Source: Marinomonas primoryensis (GTDB lineage Bacteria > Pseudomonadota > Gammaproteobacteria > Pseudomonadales > Marinomonadaceae). Taken from it: DNA of 64,000 bases. The translations under genes were made by a program, and so were the position numbers. The stretch spans positions 1,412,001 to 1,476,000 of the forward strand of contig NZ_CP054301.1 of the NCBI RefSeq assembly GCF_013372285.1, written 5' to 3'. Positions 1 to 9,787 of the stretch are shown here, in pieces; positions within the stretch are counted from its first letter, which is position 1; each line of letters opens with the position of its first letter. The notes below the pieces were generated by a model. The model was not told the origin of the DNA. It was given only the letters and a program-made list of their open reading frames with translations, and did no database searches.

Positions 1-57
1 CTAATTAATGATTTCCTGTTAATATTATCGGCTGATTTGTATTTTTTGGGTTTCGTT

Positions 58-954
58 ATGGCTTTGTGGTCTGTGTTGAAAGGTGTTGTTTCATTCTTAC
101 TGATAGTGATAAATACCTTAATGTGTTTTGTCCCAGTTATGTTGCTGGCTTTGTGTAAGTGCATCATGCCGTTCCCATCAGTGCGCGCTATTTTAAACGT
201 CGTTTTGGATCGCGTGGCGACTTTTTGGATTGGTGTTAATAATTTAAATCAACGTTGCCTTGGTCAGTCGGTTATTAGCGTGTCAGGAGTGAGGGATTTT
301 TCAATTAATGAGTGGTACATGATCACGGCGAACCATCAGTCTTGGGTTGATATTCTTATTCTGCAGCGCCTTTTTAATCGACGGGTTCCATTTATTAAAT
401 TTTTCTTAAAACGAGAGTTGATTTGGGTGCCATTTATCGGGCTTGTTTGGTGGGCATTAGAGTTTCCTTTTATGAAGCGCTATAGCGCAGCGTTACTCAA
501 AAAACGTCCTGATCTAAAGGGCAAGGATATCGAGATAACAAAAAAAGCCTGCGATAAATTTCAATACTTTCCTGTTTCCATCATGAATTTTTTGGAAGGG
601 ACGCGTTTTACGGCTCAAAAGCAGACTCAACAATCTAGCGTGTTTAAGCATCTTTTAATGCCCAAAGCTGGTGGCCTATCTTTTGCGTTAAACGCGATGG
701 ATGGCAAGTTACATCAATTAATCGATGTGACGATTGTTTACCCAGGTGGCATTCCCAGTTTTTTTGATTACCTATGTGGAAAAACATCAGAAGTAAAAGT
801 GCATGTTCGTATGATGCCGATTGAAAATGCCTTGTTGGGTGATTATCAAAACGATGCGGAATACAGGGCATATTTTCAGCAATGGGTGAATGAATTGTGG
901 CGTCAAAAGGATCAACAGATAGAACGTATGACGAAATCTGAAAATACAAAGTAG
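58..954 (+). CDS. yihG: YihG-family lysophospholipid acyltransferase
   Basis: This is a membrane-associated acyltransferase of the PlsC superfamily, which moves an acyl chain to the sn-2 position of lysophosphatidic acid during phospholipid synthesis. The protein begins with a hydrophobic segment. It has the catalytic HX4D box as NHQSWVD, a downstream FMKRYS block and an EGTRFT motif, in the same order and spacing as E. coli YihG, and the length (298 aa) fits that family. A TTG at 37 would add seven residues; I prefer the ATG at 58 because no clear ribosome site supports the TTG. It stands alone. YihG-type enzymes are secondary to PlsC, so the exact substrate is inferred. Confidence 0.88.
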   Translation: MALWSVLKGVVSFLLIVINTLMCFVPVMLLALCKCIMPFPSVRAILNVVLDRVATFWIGVNNLNQRCLGQSVISVSGVRDFSINEWYMITANHQSWVDILILQRLFNRRVPFIKFFLKRELIWVPFIGLVWWALEFPFMKRYSAALLKKRPDLKGKDIEITKKACDKFQYFPVSIMNFLEGTRFTAQKQTQQSSVFKHLLMPKAGGLSFALNAMDGKLHQLIDVTIVYPGGIPSFFDYLCGKTSEVKVHVRMMPIENALLGDYQNDAEYRAYFQQWVNELWRQKDQQIERMTKSENTK

Positions 955-1093
955 GTTTTCCTAGTTAAATAGTCTTTCGTAATGCCGGTGGAGGGGTTGA
1001 GCCTGTATCCTCGTAAAACCTGAAAATTGTATCTTTTTTCTGTATAAAAAATCCCCGATGCTGTTTGTTTGAATAGTATTCGAGGCATTTAAT

Positions 1094-2263
1094 ATGGACA
1101 TTTCTCATTTACTCACTTCTCACGCCATTAATATGCAAGCCTCAATGGTTCGTGAATTACTTCACTATAGTCAGCAACCAGATATTTTATCATTGGCCGG
1201 CGGTCTACCTGATGAAAAATTAATGCCAGCCTATCCAGCCTTTAACCAATTAACAGACAGCCGGCAGTATGGCGCAAGTGAAGGTGAAAAGGGGTTGCGA
1301 GAGATTATTGTCGGACTGGTTGCGGACCGAGGTTTACACACGACGCTTGATAATGTGTTGGTAACCAATGGTTCTCAGCAAGGTTTGGATATTATCAGTC
1401 GTCTCACTCTTGATGAGAGCTCAACTATTTTAACCGAGCAACCTACCTACCTTGCCGCTTGTCAGGTGTTTAAGTTACAAGGTGCCAATATTCAAGGAGT
1501 GCCTTCTGATAGCGGAGGGATGTCGGTTTCAGCATTACGGAATGCCATAGAAAATACGAGCCCGAAAGCGGTGTATTTGATTCCAAATTTTCAGAATCCA
1601 ACGGGACATTGTTATAGCTTGAAACGTCGTCAAGACATTGCTGCGTTGTTGGATGAAAAAGGGATCTTGTTGATTGAAGATGACCCCTATCGAGATCTTT
1701 GTTACGAAAAGGTTGACCTTACTCCCATCACGACCTTGCTGAAGCGAGCGCCTTGGTTATACATGGGAAGTTTTTCGAAAGTGTTGTGGCCAGGGCTTCG
1801 TACTGGTTATGTGGTTTCCTGTGCTGAATTTTCGCCTCATTTAGTCAAGATCAAGCAAGCTATAGATTTGCACACTAATCGTCTGGGTCAAAATATGATA
1901 GCGGCGTTTGTCGCATCAGAAATGTTTCCGGCGCACATCGTTAAGCTTCAGCAATCCTATAAAGAAAAACGTGATGCCATGTCAAAGGCATTGGTTGCTG
2001 AATTGGGTGATATGGTCGAATTCAACACGCCTGCTGGCGGCATGTTTTTTTGGTTGAGGTTGCCTGACGGTGTTTCTTCTAAACAGGTAATGACTGATGC
2101 GTTAGAAGAGAAAGTATTAGTTTTACCCGGCATGCCATTTTTTCCGAATCGACACTCGCAAGACGATGTATTTTTGCGTCTGAGTTTTGCCCGCCTTTCT
2201 TTGGAGGAAATACAGCGAGCCGTTCATATTTTGTCGGACGTGATTCGACGCCGTATGACATGA
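1094..2263 (+). CDS. PLP-dependent aminotransferase, class I/II (LysN/2-aminoadipate type)
   Basis: This is a cytosolic fold-type I aminotransferase of 389 aa. The PLP lysine is visible as K229 in SFSKVLWPGLRTGY, with the asparagine motif PNFQNPTG at about 164-171 and the aspartate/tyrosine pair in EDDPYRD at about 195-201. The sequence resembles the catalytic domain of MocR-type proteins and 2-aminoadipate/aromatic aminotransferases, but it has no N-terminal GntR helix-turn-helix, so it should be an enzyme rather than a regulator. The amino donor cannot be told from sequence. It sits alone between yihG and the YebC-like gene, with a gap of about 165 bp after it that contains only a weak hairpin. 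Confidence 0.85.
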   Translation: MDISHLLTSHAINMQASMVRELLHYSQQPDILSLAGGLPDEKLMPAYPAFNQLTDSRQYGASEGEKGLREIIVGLVADRGLHTTLDNVLVTNGSQQGLDIISRLTLDESSTILTEQPTYLAACQVFKLQGANIQGVPSDSGGMSVSALRNAIENTSPKAVYLIPNFQNPTGHCYSLKRRQDIAALLDEKGILLIEDDPYRDLCYEKVDLTPITTLLKRAPWLYMGSFSKVLWPGLRTGYVVSCAEFSPHLVKIKQAIDLHTNRLGQNMIAAFVASEMFPAHIVKLQQSYKEKRDAMSKALVAELGDMVEFNTPAGGMFFWLRLPDGVSSKQVMTDALEEKVLVLPGMPFFPNRHSQDDVFLRLSFARLSLEEIQRAVHILSDVIRRRMT

Positions 2264-2428
2264 TTGGCACCTTCGGTGTTCTGTTTAGTGCATTAGAGGC
2301 TTTCGTCTTACTGCTTTTATGATGCTAAGCGCAGGTATTTATACTATTTATGCTCGGCTAGCAGTTCCTTCTTTTTGGACGACACGTTAGAATCTTACTT
2401 TTAAGACTGTATAGAATAGGAATATGTA

Positions 2429-3145
2429 ATGGGCAGAGCCTTTCAGAACCGCAAAGAGTCCATGGCAAAAACGTCTGATCAAAAAGCCAAGGTTTACAGT
2501 AAGTACGGCCGTGAGATTTATGTTTGTGCGAAATCCGGTGGTATTGATCCTAATGGTAATTTGACGCTGCGTTCTCTGATTGAGCGTGCGAAAAAAGACC
2601 AAGTGCCAACGCACGTAATCGATAAAGCCATCGATAAAGCGAAAGGCGGCGGCGGCGAAGATTTTGATACGGCTCGCTATGAAGGTTTTGGGCCTGGTAA
2701 CACTATGGTGATTATTGATTGTTTGTCTGATAATCCTAACCGCACGTTTGGTGACGTACGTACTTGTTTTAATAAAGTGAAATGTAAAATTGGTGGTCAA
2801 GGCAGTGTGAGTCATATGTTTGACCACAGTGCGATTTTTGTTTTTGCTGGTAACGATGAAGAGGTTGTTCTTGAAGCCTTAATGATGGCTGATGTAGACG
2901 TCACTGATATCGAGCTAGAAGACGGTAAAGTCACCGTTTTTGCACCAAATACGGATTACGGTAAAGCAAAATCAGCATTAACCGAAGCGCTTGGTAATAT
3001 TGAGTTTGAAGTGGACGAAATTCAATTTGTTGCGCAAAATACATCACCTATAGAAGGTGAAGAGTTGGAAAAATTTGAGCACTTTCTTGATTTACTCAAT
3101 GACTTAGATGACGTTCAGAACGTTTATCATAACGCTGAACTTTAA
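2429..3145 (+). CDS. YebC/PmpR-family protein, YeeN subgroup
   Basis: This 238-aa protein belongs to the YebC/TACO1 family, whose members act as transcriptional regulators or, as shown for several, as translation factors that help ribosomes through difficult sequences. The diagnostic central motif is [17 protein letters not shown] at about 64-80, followed by [10 protein letters not shown] and GSVSHMFD. The N-terminus ([15 protein letters not shown]) and overall pattern match E. coli YeeN rather than YebC itself. TAGGA precedes the ATG. A good intrinsic terminator follows directly. Whether this copy is a regulator or a translation factor is not settled by the sequence. Confidence 0.9.
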   Translation: MGRAFQNRKESMAKTSDQKAKVYSKYGREIYVCAKSGGIDPNGNLTLRSLIERAKKDQVPTHVIDKAIDKAKGGGGEDFDTARYEGFGPGNTMVIIDCLSDNPNRTFGDVRTCFNKVKCKIGGQGSVSHMFDHSAIFVFAGNDEEVVLEALMMADVDVTDIELEDGKVTVFAPNTDYGKAKSALTEALGNIEFEVDEIQFVAQNTSPIEGEELEKFEHFLDLLNDLDDVQNVYHNAEL

Positions 3146-3157
3146 TCGTTAAGAAAG

Positions 3158-3190
3158 CTCTGGCGAGCGCTTGTTCGTCAGAGTTTTTTT
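3158..3190 (+). terminator. Intrinsic terminator after the YeeN-like gene
   Basis: A 9-bp stem (CTCTGGCGA / TCGTCAGAG, one G-T pair) closes an 8-nt loop and is followed by seven T residues, 12 bases after the stop codon. Confidence 0.85.
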
Positions 3191-3252
3191 ATGACTAGTG
3201 CTTGTTGAATGTAAGCAAGTCTAGTGAATGATAAAAAATAGAGAAGACAATC

Positions 3253-3447
3253 ATGACAAAAGCTAAGCCTCAGGTAAAATCCCCTTGCGTGAATTTATGC
3301 TTATTAAATGACGACGATGTTTGTGTCGGTTGTTATCGAACTGGAAAAGAAATTACGTTGTGGGGAGGAATGAATAAATCTTCTCAACTTGCTGTTATGA
3401 AGAAGGTTCGTGAGCGTGAATCGAAAAGCCAATTCGTTAGCGATTAG
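3253..3447 (+). CDS. DUF1289 small cysteine-rich protein
   Basis: This 64-aa protein has the DUF1289 signature: SPCVNLCLL then CVGCYRT and a Gly/Trp/Met stretch (LWGGM). The four cysteines (C12, C16, C24, C27 by my count) suggest metal or Fe-S binding, but no function is established for the family. An AGAGAAGA ribosome site precedes the ATG. It ends 33 bp from the convergent glycosyltransferase gene and no T-tract hairpin is visible between them. Confidence 0.82.
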   Translation: MTKAKPQVKSPCVNLCLLNDDDVCVGCYRTGKEITLWGGMNKSSQLAVMKKVRERESKSQFVSD

Positions 3448-3480
3448 TGTTGGTTTTGCGGTTTGGCTTTTCTCTCCTCG

Positions 3481-4713
3481 TTATTCTTTTTCTAATTTGT
3501 TTTTTAACTCAATCCATTGCGACATGTATTGAGTGCTTTTTAAGCTGTGGTGTCGCAACATCAACCCTAAAAAATGTTTTTTACGTAAGCTTTCTTTGAG
3601 TTTAGTCTGTAACTGCAATCGATTTATTAATTTTGGTTCCCACTCTTGTGCTTGGTAGCGGGATTGTAATATTTCGTGGCCATTTTTTTGCATTAATAGC
3701 CAGTTTGTTTTGTCTTCATAAAGCGAAACCGCCGCATCAATAAACGTCTCGATGTTATCCGTTATCACACCGTTCCAAGGTAATAAGCCATGCATGGCTT
3801 CGGCGCCTATTTGAGTGGTTATGCTTGGTGTGCCCATTTGCATTGCTTCAACGAGTTTGCCTTTTATGCCTGCACCAAAGCGTAAGGGCGCTAAACAAAT
3901 CCGAGCGTTTTGCATGACTTCTTGAGCATCTTCTGCCCAGCCTTTGACTAAAAAACCTTCCTTTGCATTGTGTAGCTGAGTGGCTTTAGGTGGTGGGTAG
4001 GCGCCATAAATGTGAAGTTCCGCTTTTGGTAGGCGCTTGCGGATTTTTGGCCAGATGTCGGTTTTCAATTGCAAAACCGCGTCCCAATTCGGCGCGTGGC
4101 GAAAATTCCCTATGCTAATGAAGTGCTGGCGTTCTTCGAAAGGTGTTAATGCATTGATTTTTGTTGGCGCTGGTAACATGAACGGAAGGTGATATACGTG
4201 TGTTTCAGGTACTTGAAATTTTTCAATGAGAAGTTTGGTTTCCATTTCAGAGATCATCAGCGTTAAATCACAACGATGAATGGCAGCCATTTCTCTAATA
4301 CCGTGATCATTGTAAAGATCTTCCGTTTGAAAAACTCTGTTTTGTTTGAGCGCTAGGTGTCTAGCTTGCCTTAACGAGTGAAGGTCTTCTGTGTTTAATA
4401 CTCGTAAGGAATCTGGACTGAATTTTTCTACGCGCCAGCCGAATTGCTCTTCCATCATAAAACGATCAAAAATGACGATATCAGGCTTTTTGTCTGTAAT
4501 GTAATGGTCAAATGAAGTGTTGTTGAGATCGATATGCTCAGTTTGGATGCCTAATGTGGATAGGTCTGCCATGTGATCTGTTTGCTGGGCTGGACTTGCA
4601 AATGATATTTGCCATTGGTTTTTATAAAAACAATTGAGTAGTTGCATCATTCTACTGCCTGCGGCAGAGGAGTTAGGTTCAGGCCAGACATAACCAATAA
4701 CAAGTAAGCGCAC
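3481..4713 (-). CDS. Glycosyltransferase, GT4-like (GT-B fold)
   Basis: This 410-aa protein has an N-terminal acceptor domain starting MRLLVIGYVWPEPNSSAAG and a C-terminal nucleotide-sugar domain. The latter includes SIGNFRHAPNWDA, LHIYGAYPP, and the GT4 signature FGAGIKGKLVEAMQMGTP near 277-294 with the EX7E-type glutamates partly kept. Enzymes of this type add sugars to cell-surface glycans or lipids in the cytosol or at the inner membrane. No other polysaccharide genes are next to it, so its acceptor is unknown. There is no signal peptide or membrane segment. Confidence 0.83.
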   Translation of the reverse strand: MRLLVIGYVWPEPNSSAAGSRMMQLLNCFYKNQWQISFASPAQQTDHMADLSTLGIQTEHIDLNNTSFDHYITDKKPDIVIFDRFMMEEQFGWRVEKFSPDSLRVLNTEDLHSLRQARHLALKQNRVFQTEDLYNDHGIREMAAIHRCDLTLMISEMETKLLIEKFQVPETHVYHLPFMLPAPTKINALTPFEERQHFISIGNFRHAPNWDAVLQLKTDIWPKIRKRLPKAELHIYGAYPPPKATQLHNAKEGFLVKGWAEDAQEVMQNARICLAPLRFGAGIKGKLVEAMQMGTPSITTQIGAEAMHGLLPWNGVITDNIETFIDAAVSLYEDKTNWLLMQKNGHEILQSRYQAQEWEPKLINRLQLQTKLKESLRKKHFLGLMLRHHSLKSTQYMSQWIELKNKLEKE

Positions 4714-4811
4714 TGTGTATTCTCAAGGATTAAAAGGGAGGCGGATTCAAGATTTAAACGAGAATCAGGACATATTCGTTCAGCTATTGTATCATGGCAA
4801 ACAGATTTGTG

Positions 4812-4844
4812 TTGCCTGCCTCATCTGTAGAGATGGTTAGGCAA
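4812..4844 (+). repeat. Two-part inverted repeat in the fabV leader
   Basis: TTGCCT and AGGCAA form the outer arms, and CATCT and AGATG form the inner arms around a GTAG loop. It lies about 35 bases before the fabV start codon and has no T-tract, so it is not a terminator. It could be a leader hairpin or a protein-binding site; nothing in the sequence decides between them. Confidence 0.45.
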
Positions 4845-4878
4845 GACGTAAGCAAAACATGACGTTGAGACGATTATT

Positions 4879-6081
4879 ATGATCATAAAGCCAAAGATTC
4901 GCGGATTTATTTGTACAACAACACACCCAGTAGGTTGTGAGCAAAATGTAAGAGAGCAGATTGCTTTTACTAAAAGCAAAGGGGCCATTGAAAATGGTCC
5001 TAAAAAAGTACTCATAATCGGTGCGTCAAGTGGTTATGGTTTGTCTTCTCGAATTGCTGCTGCATTCGGTTCTGGTGCGGCGACTATTGGTGTTTTCTTT
5101 GAAAAAGCCAGTACAGACAAAAAGACAGGTACGGCAGGTTGGTACAATTCAGCGGCCTTCGATAAAGTTGCCAAAGAAGAAGGTTTGTACGCCAAAAGCA
5201 TTAATGGCGATGCCTTTTCAAATGAAGCGCGTGCTAAAGTTATTGAGTTAATCAAAGAAGATCTTGGTGAGATTGATATGGTGGTTTACTCATTGGCTTC
5301 GCCGGTTCGTAAGATGCCAGAAACAGGTGAAGTGGTTCGCTCTGTGCTTAAGCCGATTGGCGAAACCTACCGGTCGACTGCGATTGATACCAATAAAGAT
5401 GTCATTATTGAAGCGGAAATTGAGCCAGCAACTGAAGCGGAAGTGGCTGCAACGATGACGGTAATGGGTGGTCAAGATTGGGAGTTGTGGATGTCAGCTC
5501 TTAATGATGCTGGTGTTCTTGCAAAAGGTGTTCGTACCGTTGCTTACTCTTACATCGGCTCTGATATTACTTGGCCTATTTATTGGCATGGCGCGCTAGG
5601 CAAAGCGAAAGAAGATCTAGATCGTGCTTCTGGTGCGATTGATAAGCAACTTGCTCCTTTGAATGGCGGTGCTAACGTCGCTGTGCTGAAGTCTGTTGTG
5701 ACGCAGGCCTCTTCTGCTATTCCTGTTATGCCATTGTACTTGGCGATGGTGTTCAAGGTAATGCGTGCAGAAGGTCTTCATGAAGGCTGTATGGATCAGA
5801 TTTATCGTTTGTTCTCTGAGCGTCTTTACAATAACCATAATCCAGCTGAATTGACAGACGATAAAAATCGTTTGCGCCTGGATGATTGGGAATTGCGTGA
5901 AGATGTTCAGCAGGCTTGTCGTGATCTTTGGCCGACAATTAATGATGCTAATTTGTTTTCTGAGACGGATTATCAGCTTTATAAGGACGAGTTTTTGAAA
6001 TTGTTTGGCTTTGGTGTGAAAGGTGTCGATTATGATGCTGAAGTAAGCCCAGAAGCGAAATTTGAGGTTATTACGCTTTAA
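4879..6081 (+). CDS. fabV: Enoyl-[ACP] reductase (NADH), FabV
   Basis: FabV catalyses the last reductive step of each fatty-acid elongation cycle, reducing trans-2-enoyl-ACP with NADH. The 400-aa length is right for FabV, which is longer than FabI. The nucleotide-binding loop GASSGYG is at 48-54, and the catalytic Tyr-X8-Lys pair is visible as Y235 and K244 in [11 protein letters not shown]. FabV enzymes are known to be poorly inhibited by triclosan, so reduced sensitivity is expected if this is the main enoyl reductase. The gene is monocistronic, with a leader inverted repeat upstream and a strong terminator downstream. The start is an ATG with only a weak GAGACG upstream. Confidence 0.97.
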   Translation: MIIKPKIRGFICTTTHPVGCEQNVREQIAFTKSKGAIENGPKKVLIIGASSGYGLSSRIAAAFGSGAATIGVFFEKASTDKKTGTAGWYNSAAFDKVAKEEGLYAKSINGDAFSNEARAKVIELIKEDLGEIDMVVYSLASPVRKMPETGEVVRSVLKPIGETYRSTAIDTNKDVIIEAEIEPATEAEVAATMTVMGGQDWELWMSALNDAGVLAKGVRTVAYSYIGSDITWPIYWHGALGKAKEDLDRASGAIDKQLAPLNGGANVAVLKSVVTQASSAIPVMPLYLAMVFKVMRAEGLHEGCMDQIYRLFSERLYNNHNPAELTDDKNRLRLDDWELREDVQQACRDLWPTINDANLFSETDYQLYKDEFLKLFGFGVKGVDYDAEVSPEAKFEVITL

Positions 6082-6100
6082 TATTGCAATAAAGCGTCTA

Positions 6101-6135
6101 AAAGGAGTTCAAGCTTTGCTTGGACTCCTTTTTTT
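6101..6135 (+). terminator. Intrinsic terminator of fabV
   Basis: A 12-bp stem (AGGAGTTCAAGC / GCTTGGACTCCT, with one wobble pair) and TTT loop are followed by a run of seven T residues, just after the fabV stop. Confidence 0.92.
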
Positions 6136-6183
6136 ATGTCTTTTTATCTCTTATAGTGAAGAGATTCATGTTTTGGGGTGATT

Positions 6184-6726
6184 ATGAAACGTTCATTGGG
6201 GTTGCTTTGTGCTGTGTCGTTTTTTACGAATGCTCAGACGATAGAAGTTCAGCCTGTCGATATTATTTATGGCAATCAGGTGATACGGACTCAACATCAG
6301 GTAGTGGTGAGCTCCCAAGAAGAAGTTGCGGTCATTCCTGTTGAAAAGGCGAGATCGACACTTGGGCCTAATATCGTTATTACTGCGGATGGCGTCGGTA
6401 TGTCATATCTGGAAGAAAGTATCATAGCAGAGCGTGAGCAGGCTATTTACGATGAGGTAAACAAACGCACAGAAGAGGCGCCGTTTACAGTTTTGTTTAC
6501 CGGTAATATCCCTGAAGATATTGAAGAAAGGCGTCTTCGTATGATGCCAGAAGTAGGTATTTTTGGCGATCAAGTTAAAGCAGGTGATGTGTCTAGTAAT
6601 AATGTGAAACCAGATGTTGGTGATTTCTCACCTATTGGCAAGGGCGGGTCTCCAGCAGGCGCCACAGGAGCGAAAAGAGCTCCTGTGAGTGATGAGGAAA
6701 AATTAGAAAAATTGATAGGGGGGTAG
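6184..6726 (+). CDS. Unknown exported protein
   Basis: I do not recognise this 180-aa protein. It opens with a short Sec-type signal (MKRSLGLLCAVSFFTNA, probable cleavage after NA). The mature part is acidic and mostly without hydrophobic stretches. The C-terminal third is rich in Gly, Pro, Ala and Ser (GKGGSPAGATGAKRAP), which suggests disorder, and it ends in a charged EEKLEKLIGG tail. A GTG at 6178 is a possible start, but the GGGG just upstream fits the ATG at 6184 better. It lies between the fabV terminator and the convergent M16 protease gene, so there is no operon context. Confidence 0.65.
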   Translation: MKRSLGLLCAVSFFTNAQTIEVQPVDIIYGNQVIRTQHQVVVSSQEEVAVIPVEKARSTLGPNIVITADGVGMSYLEESIIAEREQAIYDEVNKRTEEAPFTVLFTGNIPEDIEERRLRMMPEVGIFGDQVKAGDVSSNNVKPDVGDFSPIGKGGSPAGATGAKRAPVSDEEKLEKLIGG

Positions 6727-6769
6727 CGCCTTATTTCTCTTTTTTCAACTTACATTGCTTGTGTTTACG

Positions 6770-9757
6770 TTACAGGTTAGGGGTAGAAAGTGAGGCTTCT
6801 ATCCAGTCTTGTTGCTCTATAAGTTGTGTTGGAAATTCCTTGTTGTGGATGATTATTTTGGTGGTGTCGGTTGACTGAAGTTTGTCTTTAATGAAGGCAA
6901 TAAAATCTTTTCTTTGTATTTTTTCTACACTCTCTATCCATTCTTCTCTTGTTTGAAAATCGGGCTCTGGCTTAGCTATCTGATGCCATTCTCTTAGTGC
7001 ATTATCACTTAAATTTTTTGCGCTCATTCTTAGTTCATTTAACAGTGCGTTTTTTGCACTTTCAAACTCGCCTTCTTGTAGGTTGTGTAGTCTGATTCTT
7101 TGTTCCTTTAAGAAGCTCTCTATGGCGTTAATAATGGTGATTGAGTCCTTGTTGGGTGATTGCACGAGTAGTCCTAGTATTGGTGTGGTGCGAATGCTTA
7201 GGTCTTGTGCTCCGACAATGTAACCAAGTTGTTGGTTGGTTCTCAGGTCTTGGTAAAATGGGCTGCTAATCAGTGTTCTAAGGATAGAGAAACACGCTTT
7301 TTCGGTGATGGCTTTATTACTGGTGACTGATGATTGTTTGCTGATGTCGATGATGCTGTATAAAATGACGCTGTCGTCACTGGTTGATTCGAACTGATAG
7401 TGATGTTTTTGTTGTGCGGTTAGGTTCTTGGTTTCTATCTCTAGCGGCTCTCTGGGGGTAAGCCGCCCTACGAAACGCTTGTAAAGTGAGTTAGCGAGTT
7501 CTTTGGTTTGGTCTTTAGTTGAGTTGCCTGTGCTATAGCCGATTATGTCAAAGTTTCCGCGCGCTTTTTTGGTGTATTCCTGAAGGTCCTCTAAGGATAG
7601 TTGATCAAGTGAGTCTTCGAGTTGCATTGTGGTGAAGCTGTTTTTCGTAATTAAAGCGTGTAATGCGCTGACTGCATTACGGTAAGCTTGTCTGCTTTTT
7701 TGATTGACAAGATCTTTTTTAAGCTGAGTTTTTGCTTGCTCGAAGCGTGTAAGGTTGGGGCGGAATAAAAACAGTTGATCGATCAGCCAAGCAGTGTAAA
7801 TACTTTGTTTATCTGAATAGCCATTGGTTCGTAATGTTGCGCCATTGGTATGAGGGTAAAAAGTGTAACCCAATCCTGCTACAAAAGGCGCGTAGGTAGA
7901 TTCGCTGATGCTATCGTTAAATAAACGACTCCATAAGCGGTTCAATAGCGTGTGTTTTGGGGTGTCTGCGGCATGATCAAAGCGAATCCCAATAAAATTC
8001 ATTGCAACGGGTTTTCCAAAGCTTGGATCGGACTTATTCCAGTAGGTGAAGCCTTCTTTTTGAAAAATAATCGATGGAGTGTGGTCTTCTTCATTAATTA
8101 AAGCGAGAGACTCAGGTATGAAGTTGTTTTTTTCTGGCAGGGTTACTTGAGTGCTTTTTACGGATAAGTTAATGATATCCAAAAACAACGGGCTAAAATT
8201 ATTGTTGCTGTATTCACTTTGATACCAAGGTTCGACTTTCCACTGTGTTTTTTGATCTGCCCAGTTTTCAGGGGGAGTTTTGTTTGTGATTACTTGAATT
8301 AATAAGTTTTCTGGGTTGAGTTGTTGTAGTAAATGACGAATTTGTTCTTCGCTCGCGGCGGATTCTAGGCGGAAGCTGCTTAATATGTCTTCGGTTGGTA
8401 TTTTTAGCATTCTGGCGGATAAGGAGCGAGCGAGGTTTTGAGGATCGACATAGTTTTGATGGTTGTACATGAGTTGGCTTAGTTTGAGCCCTTCTTCTAT
8501 GTACATTGGGTTGATAGGTGATGAGCTTAAGAGGCTAATAGTGGCAAAAAAGCGTTTTGCAACGGTGTCTATTTTTTCAAGTCCTTCATTGCTAAGGCGC
8601 ATTGTTATAATAAGGAAGGCGTTGTCTTCGTAATCAGGGCTGATATTTGCGGAAATGCCATTGATTAGCCCTTCTGACTTAAGAGAGGCATAAAGCGAAC
8701 CCTTGTTCTCATTGCCTAAAATATACGATAAGTAGCGGGTAGGTTGGGTTTTATAATTTTTCTTTTGAGCGTCGATTTGGTAGTAAAATTTTAGTGTGTT
8801 GTTATCGATTAGTGAACGAATAAATTGTAAGTGTGGTTTGCCTACGGGAATCAATGTTGGCTGATATATGTTCTCTTGTATGACATTGTCTTTGCTTTGT
8901 ATACCAGAAAAATATTGCTGAGCAAGATTGGCCATTTCTTTGTATGAGCGATTGGCGACCATTACTAATGCCATGTTCTCGCTGTAATAGTTTTGTTTAT
9001 AAAGGTTAAGAAGTTGCTCTCTTAATGGGTTGTTTGGTCGATCCTTAAGAGTGTCTAAATTGCCCACGGTGAATCGGCTGTATGGGTGTTCAGGGTTGAT
9101 CAGTGTTTTTAGGGCTTGGCTGTTGCGGCGGCTTTCTGTTTTAAGTTTAGCTTTGTATTCAGCATCGACGGCATTTTTTTCTCTTTGAGTAAGTGATTCA
9201 CTGAATAGTGGAGTGATAAAAAATTGTGAAAATCTATCCAGTGCCCCTTCGTATGCAGAAGGTTTTATATCAAAATAAAAATTAGTTGTGTCTGTGCTTG
9301 TGTAGGCGTTGTGTGAGCCGCCGTGAGTGTTTATGTAAGATTGGTAGTTGCCAGACTCCGGGTACTTTTCGGTTCCAAGAAAAAGCATGTGTTCTAAAAA
9401 GTGTGCTAGTCCTTGTTGTTGCTCTGGATCTTGAAAGCTGCCTACGTTCACAGATAAAGACGCAGAAAAACGTTCGGCCTGAGGGTCGCTTACTAGGAGT
9501 ACTTTGAGGTTGTTTGGTAGCGTTATTAAGTGGTAGTTATTTTTATCCGTTAGGCTTTTTTTCTGTATTTTAATGACTTTATTGTCTGTCGTTGCGTCAT
9601 TATTATTTGCTTGTTCTGTTTTGTCTTGGCTCATTTCGCTACTGGTGCCTAATAAAGAGTCTTTTTGAGTTGGATTGGTGGTGTGAGCTGAGAGTGATGT
9701 AAGCGCTAAAAAGAATAGGGCGAGATAGGTGGCGGTTTTTTTTAAGGTTTCAATCAT
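6770..9757 (-). CDS. Periplasmic M16 zinc metallopeptidase, pitrilysin (protease III) type
   Basis: This 995-aa protein is an insulinase-family peptidase that degrades peptides and small proteins, probably in the periplasm. A hydrophobic signal segment covers about residues 1-24. The inverted zinc motif HFLEH gives H119, E122 (catalytic) and H123, and the third ligand is E200 in NAVDAEYK. The spacing from H123 to E200 is 77 residues, as in pitrilysin. Residues 25-70 form a polar linker before the first M16 domain. The C-terminal inactive half is present, as expected for a single-chain enzyme of about 1000 aa. It is transcribed away from the SDR/ubiG pair behind a long hairpin. Confidence 0.9.
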   Translation of the reverse strand: MIETLKKTATYLALFFLALTSLSAHTTNPTQKDSLLGTSSEMSQDKTEQANNNDATTDNKVIKIQKKSLTDKNNYHLITLPNNLKVLLVSDPQAERFSASLSVNVGSFQDPEQQQGLAHFLEHMLFLGTEKYPESGNYQSYINTHGGSHNAYTSTDTTNFYFDIKPSAYEGALDRFSQFFITPLFSESLTQREKNAVDAEYKAKLKTESRRNSQALKTLINPEHPYSRFTVGNLDTLKDRPNNPLREQLLNLYKQNYYSENMALVMVANRSYKEMANLAQQYFSGIQSKDNVIQENIYQPTLIPVGKPHLQFIRSLIDNNTLKFYYQIDAQKKNYKTQPTRYLSYILGNENKGSLYASLKSEGLINGISANISPDYEDNAFLIITMRLSNEGLEKIDTVAKRFFATISLLSSSPINPMYIEEGLKLSQLMYNHQNYVDPQNLARSLSARMLKIPTEDILSSFRLESAASEEQIRHLLQQLNPENLLIQVITNKTPPENWADQKTQWKVEPWYQSEYSNNNFSPLFLDIINLSVKSTQVTLPEKNNFIPESLALINEEDHTPSIIFQKEGFTYWNKSDPSFGKPVAMNFIGIRFDHAADTPKHTLLNRLWSRLFNDSISESTYAPFVAGLGYTFYPHTNGATLRTNGYSDKQSIYTAWLIDQLFLFRPNLTRFEQAKTQLKKDLVNQKSRQAYRNAVSALHALITKNSFTTMQLEDSLDQLSLEDLQEYTKKARGNFDIIGYSTGNSTKDQTKELANSLYKRFVGRLTPREPLEIETKNLTAQQKHHYQFESTSDDSVILYSIIDISKQSSVTSNKAITEKACFSILRTLISSPFYQDLRTNQQLGYIVGAQDLSIRTTPILGLLVQSPNKDSITIINAIESFLKEQRIRLHNLQEGEFESAKNALLNELRMSAKNLSDNALREWHQIAKPEPDFQTREEWIESVEKIQRKDFIAFIKDKLQSTDTTKIIIHNKEFPTQLIEQQDWIEASLSTPNL

Positions 9758-9787
9758 TTCGTCAGGCTAACTGAGATGTGCAGTGTG

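Noticed and set aside
2264..2300. Hairpin after the aminotransferase gene as a terminator
   Set aside because: The stem is short (CACC-TTC-GGTG) and no T-tract follows.
2387..2827. Open frame antisense to the YebC-like gene
   Set aside because: It lies within a clear coding gene and its translation has no recognisable family features.
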